Part shown: piece after piece, positions 1 to 4,866 of the stretch
Layout: each line of letters starts with the position of its first letter
How positions within the stretch are numbered: the stretch's first letter is position 1
Source: JBKQWK01 sp052139595
GTDB lineage: Bacteria; Actinomycetota; Thermoleophilia; UBA2241
NCBI GenBank assembly: GCA_052139595.1
Contig: JBKQWK010000141.1
Coordinates: 1 to 8,059, forward strand
DNA: 8,059 nt
Direction of reading: 5' to 3'
The notes under the pieces: generated by a model
What the model was told of the DNA's origin: nothing
The model's input: the letters and a program-made list of their open reading frames with translations, nothing else
Databases searched by the model: none
Made by a program: the position numbers and the translations under genes

Positions 1-523
1 CGGACTGATCGAAGTGAATGCCGATGTGCAGCCGGGCGATTCCGGTGGTCCACTCCTCACGAGTGACGGTCAGGTTGTTGGTGTGGATACGGCGGTGTCG
101 GTGAGCAAGACGCTGCGCGCGTCTGTCACTCAAGCCTTTGTGATCCCGATCAACCGTGCTGTTGCGATCGGCAAACAGATCACGGCCGCACAGGGCTCGG
201 CCACTGTGCACATCGGGCCAACCGGGTTTCTTGGGGTGGAGATTCAGCCGTCCGGCGAGACGGCGGCGGGGCTTGGATCTGCTAGCGCTGGCTCTGGAGC
301 GGTCGTTGGCGGCGTGCTGCTAGGAACGCCGGCGCAACGGGCAGGACTATCTGTCGGCGATGTCATCACCTCCCTTGACGGGCAAGCGGTGGGATCGGCC
401 GCTGCACTTCCCGATCGGCTCGTGCCGTATCATCCGGGTGATGTCGTGCGTCTGGGGTGGATCGATCGGTCAGGACGGTCGCACGCGAGCGACGTACGGC
501 TCGCCAGCGGCCCGCCGTCCTGA
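1..523 (+). CDS. HtrA/DegP-like serine protease with PDZ domain, 3' part only
   Basis: This is the C-terminal part of a trypsin-like (S1C family) serine protease; the reading frame is open from base 2 and the start lies outside the window. The motif GDSGGP at bases 35-52 carries the catalytic serine (codon 41-43), preceded by the typical NADVQP stretch. The His and Asp of the triad would be upstream and are not visible. After the protease domain comes one PDZ domain, from about GFLGVEIQ (base 227 onward) through GTPAQRAGLSVGDVI to the end. Its terminal PGDVVRLGWIDRSGR segment is a common ending of actinobacterial-type HtrA proteins. Such proteins are normally membrane-anchored and degrade or refold damaged extracytoplasmic proteins. 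The GTG at 14-16 is internal and is not the start. The gene converges with the exporter gene, whose 3' end is 80 nt away. Family assignment is firm; the exact substrate and role are unknown. Confidence 0.93.
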   Translation, partial: GLIEVNADVQPGDSGGPLLTSDGQVVGVDTAVSVSKTLRASVTQAFVIPINRAVAIGKQITAAQGSATVHIGPTGFLGVEIQPSGETAAGLGSASAGSGAVVGGVLLGTPAQRAGLSVGDVITSLDGQAVGSAAALPDRLVPYHPGDVVRLGWIDRSGRSHASDVRLASGPPS

Positions 524-566
524 GCCGCGCGGCGACCTGCAGGCGACGCGAAAATCACGGACAGAT

Positions 567-591
567 CAGCGCGTCGGCGGTCGTCGCGCTG
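567..591. terminator. Possible hairpin terminator between convergent genes
   Basis: CAGCGCG (567-573) and CGCGCTG (585-591) form a 7-bp GC-rich stem, extendable by CG/CG after one T-T mismatch. It sits between the end of the protease gene (523) and the end of the minus-strand exporter gene (604), where a shared terminator is expected. No T-run follows on the + strand. On the minus strand a TTTT (opposite 551-554) follows about 12 nt after the stem, which is farther than usual. The hairpin is seen; the terminator function is inferred. Confidence 0.4.
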
Positions 592-603
592 TGACTCTGG
601 CGG

Positions 604-2748
604 TTATGAATCCTTTACAAGCAGGGTGACACGACTGAAGGCGATGTGTGGCTCGGCGACCGGTATCAGACCGCTCGCCACGGCGAAGTCCAATGTATGG
701 GCGTATTCACGAGTCGAAACACGCCCCTTCGGCTCGACGAGCAGCAGCCGGCCCTGCGCCTTCAGGACTCGGTGCACTTCACTGAAGAAGCGTGCGACGT
801 CGGGCAGCTCGTGGACGACGTAGAAGGCCAGAGCGAAGTCAGCCGGTTCGACGTCGCCGAGCGAATCGGCTGGTCCGTGCCGGAGGTCAATGCGCGCCAG
901 CATGCCGGCCCGCGTAGCGCGCCGGCGCAGCAGAGCGAGCATCTCCGGCTGCAGATCGACGGCGATAATGTGGCCTTGGTCGCCGACCAGGTGCGCCAGT
1001 GGCAGGCTGAAGAAGCCGGGCCCACAGCCGATGTCGATGACGCTATCGCCTCGAGTCACGAAGGCAGACAAAATGCGCTGCGGATTGTGGACCAAGCGGC
1101 GCAGCGGGAGGGCGAGCCAGCGCGCATGCTTGGCCGAGCAGATGTCGTGGCCATGGTAGCGATCTGACGACGGTTCGCCCACTGTAGCGAGGGCGTTTCG
1201 GGGCGAGTCCAGGTTGGACGGCGCCCGCTTCGCCATGCCTCGGCCGCCCTGCACGAAGACAAGGGCGGCGAGTGCACCTAGGGCGAGGGCGCCGCCAGCA
1301 ACAATCATGGCGACGTGCATGCCGGCGACGAACGCCGCGCCGGCGGCGGCGTGCAGCGCCGCCGCCTTGACGCCCGGCGGCAATGCTGTTACCGCCTGCT
1401 CGGCACCGTGACTGGCCTGCCTGATGATCAGAGCCTTGAGCCCGGCTGGCAAGCGCAGAGCGGCAATCGTTCTGCTGAGATCGCGCGAAAAGACGTGCGT
1501 CACGATGGCCCCGAGAAGGGCGATGCCGAAGACGCCGCCGATCTCGCGGCTGGCGTTGGAGGTTGCCGAGGCCATCCCGGCACGCTGCGGCGGAACGGCG
1601 CCCATGACGGCGGCGGTCATGGGCGTCATGACGAGCCCCATGCCGGTGCCGGCGAGCAGCAGCAAGGGCCAGATGTGAGCGTAACTGGTGGTCGCATCGA
1701 TGGCTGTGAAGAGGAACAGGCTGGTGGCATTCAGCGCCAGACCGGTCGCCATGGGGACTTTGGAACCGATGCGCGCGGCGATCCGCCCCGCCAATGGAGC
1801 AACGACGACGATCACGGCAGTAGCCGGCAGAGTTCGCAGCCCGGCCTGAAAGGGCGTGTAGTCCTGAACGTTCTGGAAGAACAGACTCATAAAGAAGAAC
1901 ATGCCGAATAGGCCGAAGCTGATGATTCCGGCGCAGGCAGCGGCAGCGGCAAACGTGGGGTTGCGAAAGAACTTCAGCTGCAACATGGGGCTGGGGCGCG
2001 TGAACTCTACCCACAAAAATGCCGCCATCGCCACAATGGCTAAAGCAAAGAGGCAGAGGATCGTGAGCGATGTCCAGCCAAAGTTGTTGGCTTCAATCAG
2101 GGCGTACGTCAACGATCCGAGAGCAATGATGGCCAGAGCCTGCCCGGGCAGATCGAGGCGTCGCCCTTCAGGGTCGCGCGACTCGTGGATGACCAGCGAG
2201 GCGACAACGAGGGCGACGATGCCGATGGGTACATTGAGATAGAAGACGCTCTGCCAGCCGAAGCTGTCGACCAGCGAGCCGCCGACAATCGGCCCGGCGG
2301 CCAGGGCCAGGCCCGAGATGCCAGCCCAGATGCCGATCGCCTGGGCGCGCTCACGCGGGTCGAGAAAGGTGTTGGTGAGGATCGAGAGCGTGCCCGGCAG
2401 CAGCGCCGCGGCGCCGAGGCCCTGCACGCCGCGGCCAGCGATCAGCACCGCGAGCGAGGGAGCGAGAGCGCACAGCAGTGAGCCGGCGGTGAAGACCGCC
2501 AGACCGGCGAGAAAGAACCGTTTGCGGCCAAAAATGTCGCCAAGCGTGCCGCCGGTGAGCATGAAGCTGGCAAACACAAGCGTGTAGGCGTCAATGATCC
2601 ACTGCAGGCCGGAGACCCCTGAGCCCAGATGCTGCTGGATGCGGGGCAGGGCAACGTTGACGACGGTGTTGTCGAGCATCGCCATGAAGAGGGCAAAGCA
2701 CAATGCTCCCAGAGTGAGTAGCTTGATTCTGCGGCTGGTCGCAAACAT
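604..2748 (-). CDS. DHA2-type MFS drug exporter fused to a SAM-dependent methyltransferase
   Basis: This 714-residue protein has two modules. Residues 1 to about 502 form an MFS transporter of the 14-helix DHA2 (EmrB/QacA-like) family, which exports drugs by proton antiport. Visible signatures are LDNTVVNVALP (25-35), AGRGVQGLGAA (104-114), GGTLGDIFGRKR (66-77) and the antiporter motif GPIVGG (152-157) in helix 5. About 14 hydrophobic segments can be counted, the last at about 474-500. After a hydrophilic linker of about 30 residues, residues 531-714 form a class I methyltransferase. The SAM-binding motif is VIDIGCGPGFF (570-580), followed by IIAVDLQPEM (594-603), the DFALAFYVVHELPD strand (637-650) and LLLVEPKG (668-675). 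DHA2 exporters usually end near 480-530 residues, so the enzyme domain is an addition. The frame is continuous with no stop or shift. An internal ATG at 1236-1234 (residue 505) could start a separate enzyme but has only a weak purine-rich leader. Both termini of a 14-helix exporter should be cytoplasmic, placing the enzyme in the cytoplasm. It lies 8 nt after the TetR gene, with no clear Shine-Dalgarno sequence of its own, so translation is probably coupled. The substrate is unknown. Confidence 0.93.
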   Translation of the reverse strand: MFATSRRIKLLTLGALCFALFMAMLDNTVVNVALPRIQQHLGSGVSGLQWIIDAYTLVFASFMLTGGTLGDIFGRKRFFLAGLAVFTAGSLLCALAPSLAVLIAGRGVQGLGAAALLPGTLSILTNTFLDPRERAQAIGIWAGISGLALAAGPIVGGSLVDSFGWQSVFYLNVPIGIVALVVASLVIHESRDPEGRRLDLPGQALAIIALGSLTYALIEANNFGWTSLTILCLFALAIVAMAAFLWVEFTRPSPMLQLKFFRNPTFAAAAACAGIISFGLFGMFFFMSLFFQNVQDYTPFQAGLRTLPATAVIVVVAPLAGRIAARIGSKVPMATGLALNATSLFLFTAIDATTSYAHIWPLLLLAGTGMGLVMTPMTAAVMGAVPPQRAGMASATSNASREIGGVFGIALLGAIVTHVFSRDLSRTIAALRLPAGLKALIIRQASHGAEQAVTALPPGVKAAALHAAAGAAFVAGMHVAMIVAGGALALGALAALVFVQGGRGMAKRAPSNLDSPRNALATVGEPSSDRYHGHDICSAKHARWLALPLRRLVHNPQRILSAFVTRGDSVIDIGCGPGFFSLPLAHLVGDQGHIIAVDLQPEMLALLRRRATRAGMLARIDLRHGPADSLGDVEPADFALAFYVVHELPDVARFFSEVHRVLKAQGRLLLVEPKGRVSTREYAHTLDFAVASGLIPVAEPHIAFSRVTLLVKDS

Positions 2749-2756
2749 CGGCGCGG

Positions 2757-3452
2757 TCAGACGCCGTGCGGCCGGGACAGCGGCGGCGATGCCGGCCCAT
2801 CAACCCTCAAGCCATTGAGGTAAGCCAGAAGGAGCTGCCGCTGCTTGGCGCGCAGGCGCGCTGCGGTTTCGGGGCGCTGACGCTGCTCGAGGGTGGCGAG
2901 GCCCTGCGCCAGTGCCCAAGCGCCGTAGGCCATGAAGTCGGCGTCATCGCTGGCGGACGAAGCAAACAGGCCGGTGTTTATGCCAGCGCGGAAAACGCGG
3001 ACGACGGTGTCTTCAAGACGGGCGTGCTCAAAGGAAGGGGGGATCAAGGGCAGCGATTCGTGGAGCGCGATGACGGCGACGTCCTCAGGGTTGCGACGAG
3101 CAAAGTCGAGGTAGGCCATGCCAAGTTCAAGGGCGCGTTCGTCGGCAGCGAGGTCGACATCGATGTGCGTAAAAGCTTCGTGTAGAGCGCCCATGGCCTG
3201 GTCGGCCAAGGCTTTGACGATGTCGTCTTTGCTGGTGAAATACTTGTAGAGTGCGCCGACGCTGAACTCGGCCCGGCGGGCGATTTCGCGCAGCGAAAGG
3301 TCGGCCGCGCCGCGTTCGAGGAGGACCTCGCGGGCGGCGACGAGAATCTCGTCGCGGGTTTCACGGTGCCGACGTTCGCGTCGGCCAGCACGTCGTTCAC
3401 TCGGGTCGTGGTGACGCTGACGACCTTCGCGACCGCAACTCCGATGCTCCAT
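2757..3452 (-). CDS. TetR-family transcriptional repressor
   Basis: This 231-residue regulator has an N-terminal TetR helix-turn-helix domain at about residues 33-80, with the recognition region SLREIARRAEFSVGALYKYF (53-72) followed by SKDDIV. The C-terminal half is the all-helical ligand and dimer domain; ADFMAYGAWALAQGLATLE (171-189) resembles the WHG-type TetR C-terminal domains. About 30 residues rich in Arg and His precede the HTH, somewhat longer than usual. The start at 3452 is the only ATG or GTG in this frame upstream of the domain and has GAGGAG (opposite 3461-3466) 8 nt ahead. A second ATG at 3460-3458 directly touches this ribosome site and opens a different, overlapping frame that does not encode a TetR protein. 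The gene is first in an operon with the exporter-methyltransferase. The likely role is repression of both genes, relieved by the exporter's substrate. Palindromes overlapping its own promoter support autoregulation. The ligand cannot be told from sequence. Confidence 0.93.
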   Translation of the reverse strand: MEHRSCGREGRQRHHDPSERRAGRRERRHRETRDEILVAAREVLLERGAADLSLREIARRAEFSVGALYKYFTSKDDIVKALADQAMGALHEAFTHIDVDLAADERALELGMAYLDFARRNPEDVAVIALHESLPLIPPSFEHARLEDTVVRVFRAGINTGLFASSASDDADFMAYGAWALAQGLATLEQRQRPETAARLRAKQRQLLLAYLNGLRVDGPASPPLSRPHGV

Positions 3453-3460
3453 GGCTGCAT

Positions 3461-3466
3461 CTCCTC
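3461..3466 (-). promoter_or_regulatory. Ribosome binding site of the TetR gene
   Basis: The minus strand reads GAGGAG here, 8 nt before the ATG at 3452. Another ATG (3460-3458) begins directly after it, too close to use the same site, so this decides in favour of the 3452 start. Confidence 0.7.
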
Positions 3467-3506
3467 ACAGGTAGAGCGTGAATCCGGGGAAGCGTGCTCG
3501 TCGAAA

Positions 3507-3521
3507 ACGAACGGTGTATCA
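3507..3521. promoter_or_regulatory. Second, imperfect operator copy
   Basis: GAACGGTGT at 3509-3517 is identical to nine central bases of the minus-strand reading of the main operator (GTGAACGGTGTTCAC), after which the copy decays to ATCA. Its centre lies 19 bp, close to two helical turns, from the centre of the main palindrome. It could hold a second repressor dimer bound cooperatively. The same bases also make a 9-bp inverted repeat with ACACCGTTC at 3530-3538 (12-nt gap), so a leader-RNA stem is an alternative reading. Confidence 0.42.
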
Positions 3522-3525
3522 CCAC

Positions 3526-3540
3526 GTGAACACCGTTCAC
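3526..3540. promoter_or_regulatory. Main TetR-type operator palindrome
   Basis: GTGAAC-ACC-GTTCAC is a perfect inverted repeat with 6-bp arms and a 3-bp centre. It overlaps the end of the -10 element and the probable transcription start of the TetR-exporter operon. GTGAAC/GTTCAC-type sites are common for TetR-family regulators of MFS pumps. Binding by the neighbouring TetR is inferred from position and symmetry. Confidence 0.68.
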
Positions 3541-3567
3541 GATACGAATGGGATCGCCTGTTGTCAA
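3539..3567 (-). promoter_or_regulatory. Promoter of the TetR-exporter operon
   Basis: On the minus strand a perfect -35 box TTGACA (opposite 3567-3562) is followed after exactly 17 nt by a -10 box TATCGT (opposite 3544-3539; four of six consensus positions). Transcription would start near 3531, leaving a leader of about 80 nt before the TetR start. The -10 overlaps the first two bases of a 15-bp palindrome, the expected layout for a repressor that blocks RNA polymerase. This was read by eye and not mapped. Confidence 0.7.
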
Positions 3568-3856
3568 GGCGAGAACCGCCGAATGCAGCTCGCGGATGTT
3601 TCGCACGAGGCGCCAAAGTGCAGAGAATCCTGCTCCGGTGCTCTGAGCAGCGCTTCACCTTCTTGTCGCCGCCGGGTCTGGCCTGCGTGAAAACCATGTC
3701 AGTGCGGTCGCCGTTCTCTCCGCGCGAGCGGCAGTGCCGCTCGGTGCCGTGGTCGCTGCGACCGCATTGCCCGGCCCGACCGCCGATGGCCGCCTGCCAA
3801 CGCGCTTCGAAAGAACAACAGCGGGTAGTCCACATACAGTCAGTCCTTACCTGTGT
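3545..3856. other. Gene-free stretch between the divergent TetR and Hsp20 genes
   Basis: Apart from the -35 element of the TetR promoter at its left edge and one strong palindrome at 3725-3743, I see no supported gene here. The + frame leading into Hsp20 is open from 3366. However, its translation is Arg/Ser/Pro/Cys-rich without recognisable domains, it runs antisense to the TetR gene, and it lacks a ribosome site. A short perfect palindrome, TGCTC-T-GAGCA, lies at 3639-3649. A TANNNT hexamer (TACAGT, 3835-3840) could be the Hsp20 -10, but no good -35 matches it. No tRNA-like fold was recognised. Confidence 0.5.
3725..3743. repeat. 19-bp perfect palindrome upstream of Hsp20
   Basis: CGAGCGGCA-G-TGCCGCTCG has 9-bp arms around a single base. 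As RNA it would fold as an 8-bp stem with an AGT triloop. It lies about 127 nt upstream of the Hsp20 start in non-coding DNA, with no T-run on either side, so a classical terminator is unlikely. It could be an operator or an RNA structure; its function is unknown. Confidence 0.5.
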
Positions 3857-3864
3857 GAGAGGAG
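3857..3864 (+). promoter_or_regulatory. Strong ribosome binding site of Hsp20
   Basis: GAGAGGAG is followed by a 5-nt spacer and ATG at 3870. It fixes the true start well inside a longer open frame that begins at 3366. Confidence 0.8.
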
Positions 3865-3869
3865 CGGTC

Positions 3870-4322
3870 ATGGCCGTCATTCGCTGGGATCCGGTGCAAG
3901 AAATGAAAAATTTACAGGAGAGTGTCAATCGCTTTCTCGGCGTTGCCACCGAGCGTCCGTGGCTACCTGCCGTCGATGTCATCGATACCTCGGACGCGTG
4001 GATTGTCAAGGCTGAGGTTGCCGGTTTGCAGCCTGAAGATCTGCGTGTCGAGGTGAGCGAGAATGTGCTCACCATCCGGGGCGAGCGCCAGCAAGAGGAG
4101 GAGCACGAGGGTCGACACGTGCGCAGTGCGGAATGGCACTATGGCGCCTTTGAGCGCAGCATTCCGCTGCCCGCCGGTGCGAAAAGCGATGAGGTGGACG
4201 CCACCATCGCCAATGGCGTCCTCGAAGTGCGCGTCGCCAAGAACGAGCAGGTAAAGCCAAAGCAGATCGATATCATCGTCAAGGACGCGCCGGTTCAGTC
4301 GATTGAGGCCACGGTCGACTGA
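3870..4322 (+). CDS. hsp20: Small heat-shock protein, Hsp20/alpha-crystallin family
   Basis: This 150-residue ATP-independent chaperone binds unfolding proteins in the cytoplasm and keeps them soluble. The alpha-crystallin domain spans about residues 33-125. It begins at PAVDVIDTSDAWIVKAEVAG, contains LRVEVSENVLTIRGER (58-73) and the YGAFERSIPLP strand (91-101), and ends with the family signature ATIANGVLEVRVAK (111-124), which carries the conserved NGVL. A C-terminal I-X-I motif, IDI (133-135), normally mediates oligomer assembly. Length is usual for the family. The start is set by the ribosome site at 3857-3864. It is transcribed away from the TetR operon, with 417 nt between the starts. 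The SWIM-protein gene begins 100 nt downstream. No CIRCE element precedes it, although a CIRCE-like half-site follows it. Identification is secure; its regulation is not visible. Confidence 0.96.
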   Translation: MAVIRWDPVQEMKNLQESVNRFLGVATERPWLPAVDVIDTSDAWIVKAEVAGLQPEDLRVEVSENVLTIRGERQQEEEHEGRHVRSAEWHYGAFERSIPLPAGAKSDEVDATIANGVLEVRVAKNEQVKPKQIDIIVKDAPVQSIEATVD

Positions 4323-4348
4323 CCGGGACAGAGACCGGTCTCGTTCCT
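4321..4348 (+). terminator. Possible weak terminator after Hsp20
   Basis: A 12-bp perfect palindrome, GAGACCGGTCTC (4331-4342), is flanked by GGGA (4325-4328 region) and TCCT (4345-4348), which can pair across a 2x2 internal loop. An alternative stem is GACCGG (4321-4326) with CCGGTC (4335-4340). A moderately T-rich stretch (4343-4357) follows. The structure fits a leaky terminator between the Hsp20 and SWIM genes, but it lacks a clean T-run. Confidence 0.33.
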
Positions 4349-4367
4349 GTTTCTGTAGGTCGCGGTT

Positions 4368-4376
4368 TTAGCACTC
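4368..4376 (+). promoter_or_regulatory. CIRCE-like half-site upstream of the SWIM gene
   Basis: TTAGCACTC is identical to the left half of the CIRCE operator bound by the heat-shock repressor HrcA (TTAGCACTC-N9-GAGTGCTAA). The right half is not at the proper distance. GAGTG occurs after 14 nt (4391-4395) and GAGTGC at 4413-4418, the latter overlapping the ribosome site of the next gene. A lone half-site may be chance, and no HrcA gene is in the window. Confidence 0.25.
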
Positions 4377-4422
4377 GCTTCGGCGGGGCAGAGTGTCCGC
4401 AGCGACGAAAGGGAGTGCGACC

Positions 4423-4719
4423 ATGGCGGTTGCCGACTGGTTTACTGAGAAGAGATTGCTCGATCTGGCACCACCCGACGTGTATGTGCGTGGAGCGGCG
4501 GCGGCGGAGCACGGCTCAGTACAAATTCTTGAGTTCGATGAAGCCAAACTGCGGGCGCGAATCGACGATACTGAGGTCTACGAGGCAGAATTTCATCTCG
4601 ACGGTGATGATCTGGCCTGGTCCTGCACGTGCGGTCAGGCGGCCAGTCACCCGTGCCGGCATTTAGTTGGTGCTGCTCTGGCGACTTGGCCTGACGAAGT
4701 TCCCAGCGACGAGGAGTGA
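4423..4719 (+). CDS. Small SWIM zinc-finger protein
   Basis: This 98-residue protein has a C-terminal SWIM zinc finger of pattern C-X-C-X7-C-X-H: Cys68, Cys70, Cys78 and His80, within WSCTCGQAASHPCRHLVGAA. SWIM fingers bind zinc and are thought to mediate DNA or protein contacts. They often sit N-terminal to, or beside, SNF2-type helicases; no such partner is present here. The N-terminal part (YVRGAAAAEHGSVQILEFDE onward) resembles the beta-rich segment that precedes the finger in larger SWIM proteins, so this is a near-minimal stand-alone form. The tail is acidic (DEVPSDEE). The start is the ATG at 4423, with GGGAG (4411-4415) 7 nt ahead; an in-frame GTG at 4393 is less likely. Its role is unknown. 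Following Hsp20 by 100 nt on the same strand, it could be partly co-transcribed with it. Confidence 0.85.
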   Translation: MAVADWFTEKRLLDLAPPDVYVRGAAAAEHGSVQILEFDEAKLRARIDDTEVYEAEFHLDGDDLAWSCTCGQAASHPCRHLVGAALATWPDEVPSDEE

Positions 4720-4743
4720 GCAGGGGTTCTGATCCGTCTTGCG

Positions 4744-4760
4744 GCAACGGTGGACGTTGC
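4744..4760 (+). terminator. Small hairpin after the SWIM gene
   Basis: GCAACG-GTGGA-CGTTGC forms a 6-bp stem with a 5-nt loop, 24 nt after the SWIM stop codon. No T-run follows, so it is at most a weak or Rho-assisted terminator, or an RNA 3'-end stabiliser. Confidence 0.3.
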
Positions 4761-4798
4761 GGTCACCAACAATCATCCTCAGTCCAGCAACTTCATTG

Positions 4799-4844
4799 GC
4801 ACGAAAGGTGGCGGAGTCACGACCGCGATAACCACTTTCGGTGC
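4799..4844. repeat. Imperfect inverted repeat over the PBP promoter
   Basis: GCACGAAAGGTGG (4799-4811) pairs with CCACTTTCGGTGC (4832-4844) over 12 base pairs, with one bulged G on each side and a 20-nt loop. The right arm covers the place where the -35 of the PBP promoter would be. It may be an operator with widely spaced half-sites, or a terminator-like hairpin for upstream transcription. No T-run follows directly. Confidence 0.42.
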
Positions 4845-4854
4845 GTAATGCCGC

Positions 4855-4860
4855 TATACT
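4855..4860 (+). promoter_or_regulatory. -10 element of a probable leaderless promoter
   Basis: TATACT (five of six consensus positions) ends 6 nt before the ATG of the PBP gene at 4867, so transcription should begin at or within a base of the start codon. No Shine-Dalgarno sequence precedes the ATG, which fits a leaderless mRNA. The -35 region (near 4832-4837) is weak. Confidence 0.62.
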
Positions 4861-4866
4861 TGGTTT

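Noticed and set aside
646..1167. Plus-strand 173-codon frame opposite the methyltransferase domain
   Set aside because: The opposite strand carries all methyltransferase motifs in order, so this is a shadow frame.
1315..1911. Plus-strand 198-codon frame opposite the exporter
   Set aside because: The composition is Gly/Arg/Asp-rich, mirroring the hydrophobic helices on the other strand; no domain and no convincing ribosome site.
3044..3460. Alternative minus-strand frame starting MQPWSIGVAVAKV
   Set aside because: Its ATG abuts the ribosome site, and beyond about 34 residues it becomes Ser/Pro/Arg-rich and overlaps the TetR domain, which lies in another frame.
3835..3840. TACAGT as the Hsp20 -10 element
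   Set aside because: It fits TANNNT, but no acceptable -35 lies 16-18 nt upstream, so I did not list it as a promoter.
3366..3869. N-terminal extension of Hsp20 by 168 codons
   Set aside because: The frame is open, but it runs antisense to the TetR gene and across its promoter, encodes no recognisable domain, and the strong ribosome site at 3857-3864 sets the start at 3870.
4393..4422. GTG start of the SWIM protein ten codons upstream
   Set aside because: The ATG at 4423 has GGGAG at 7 nt, while nothing comparable precedes the GTG.
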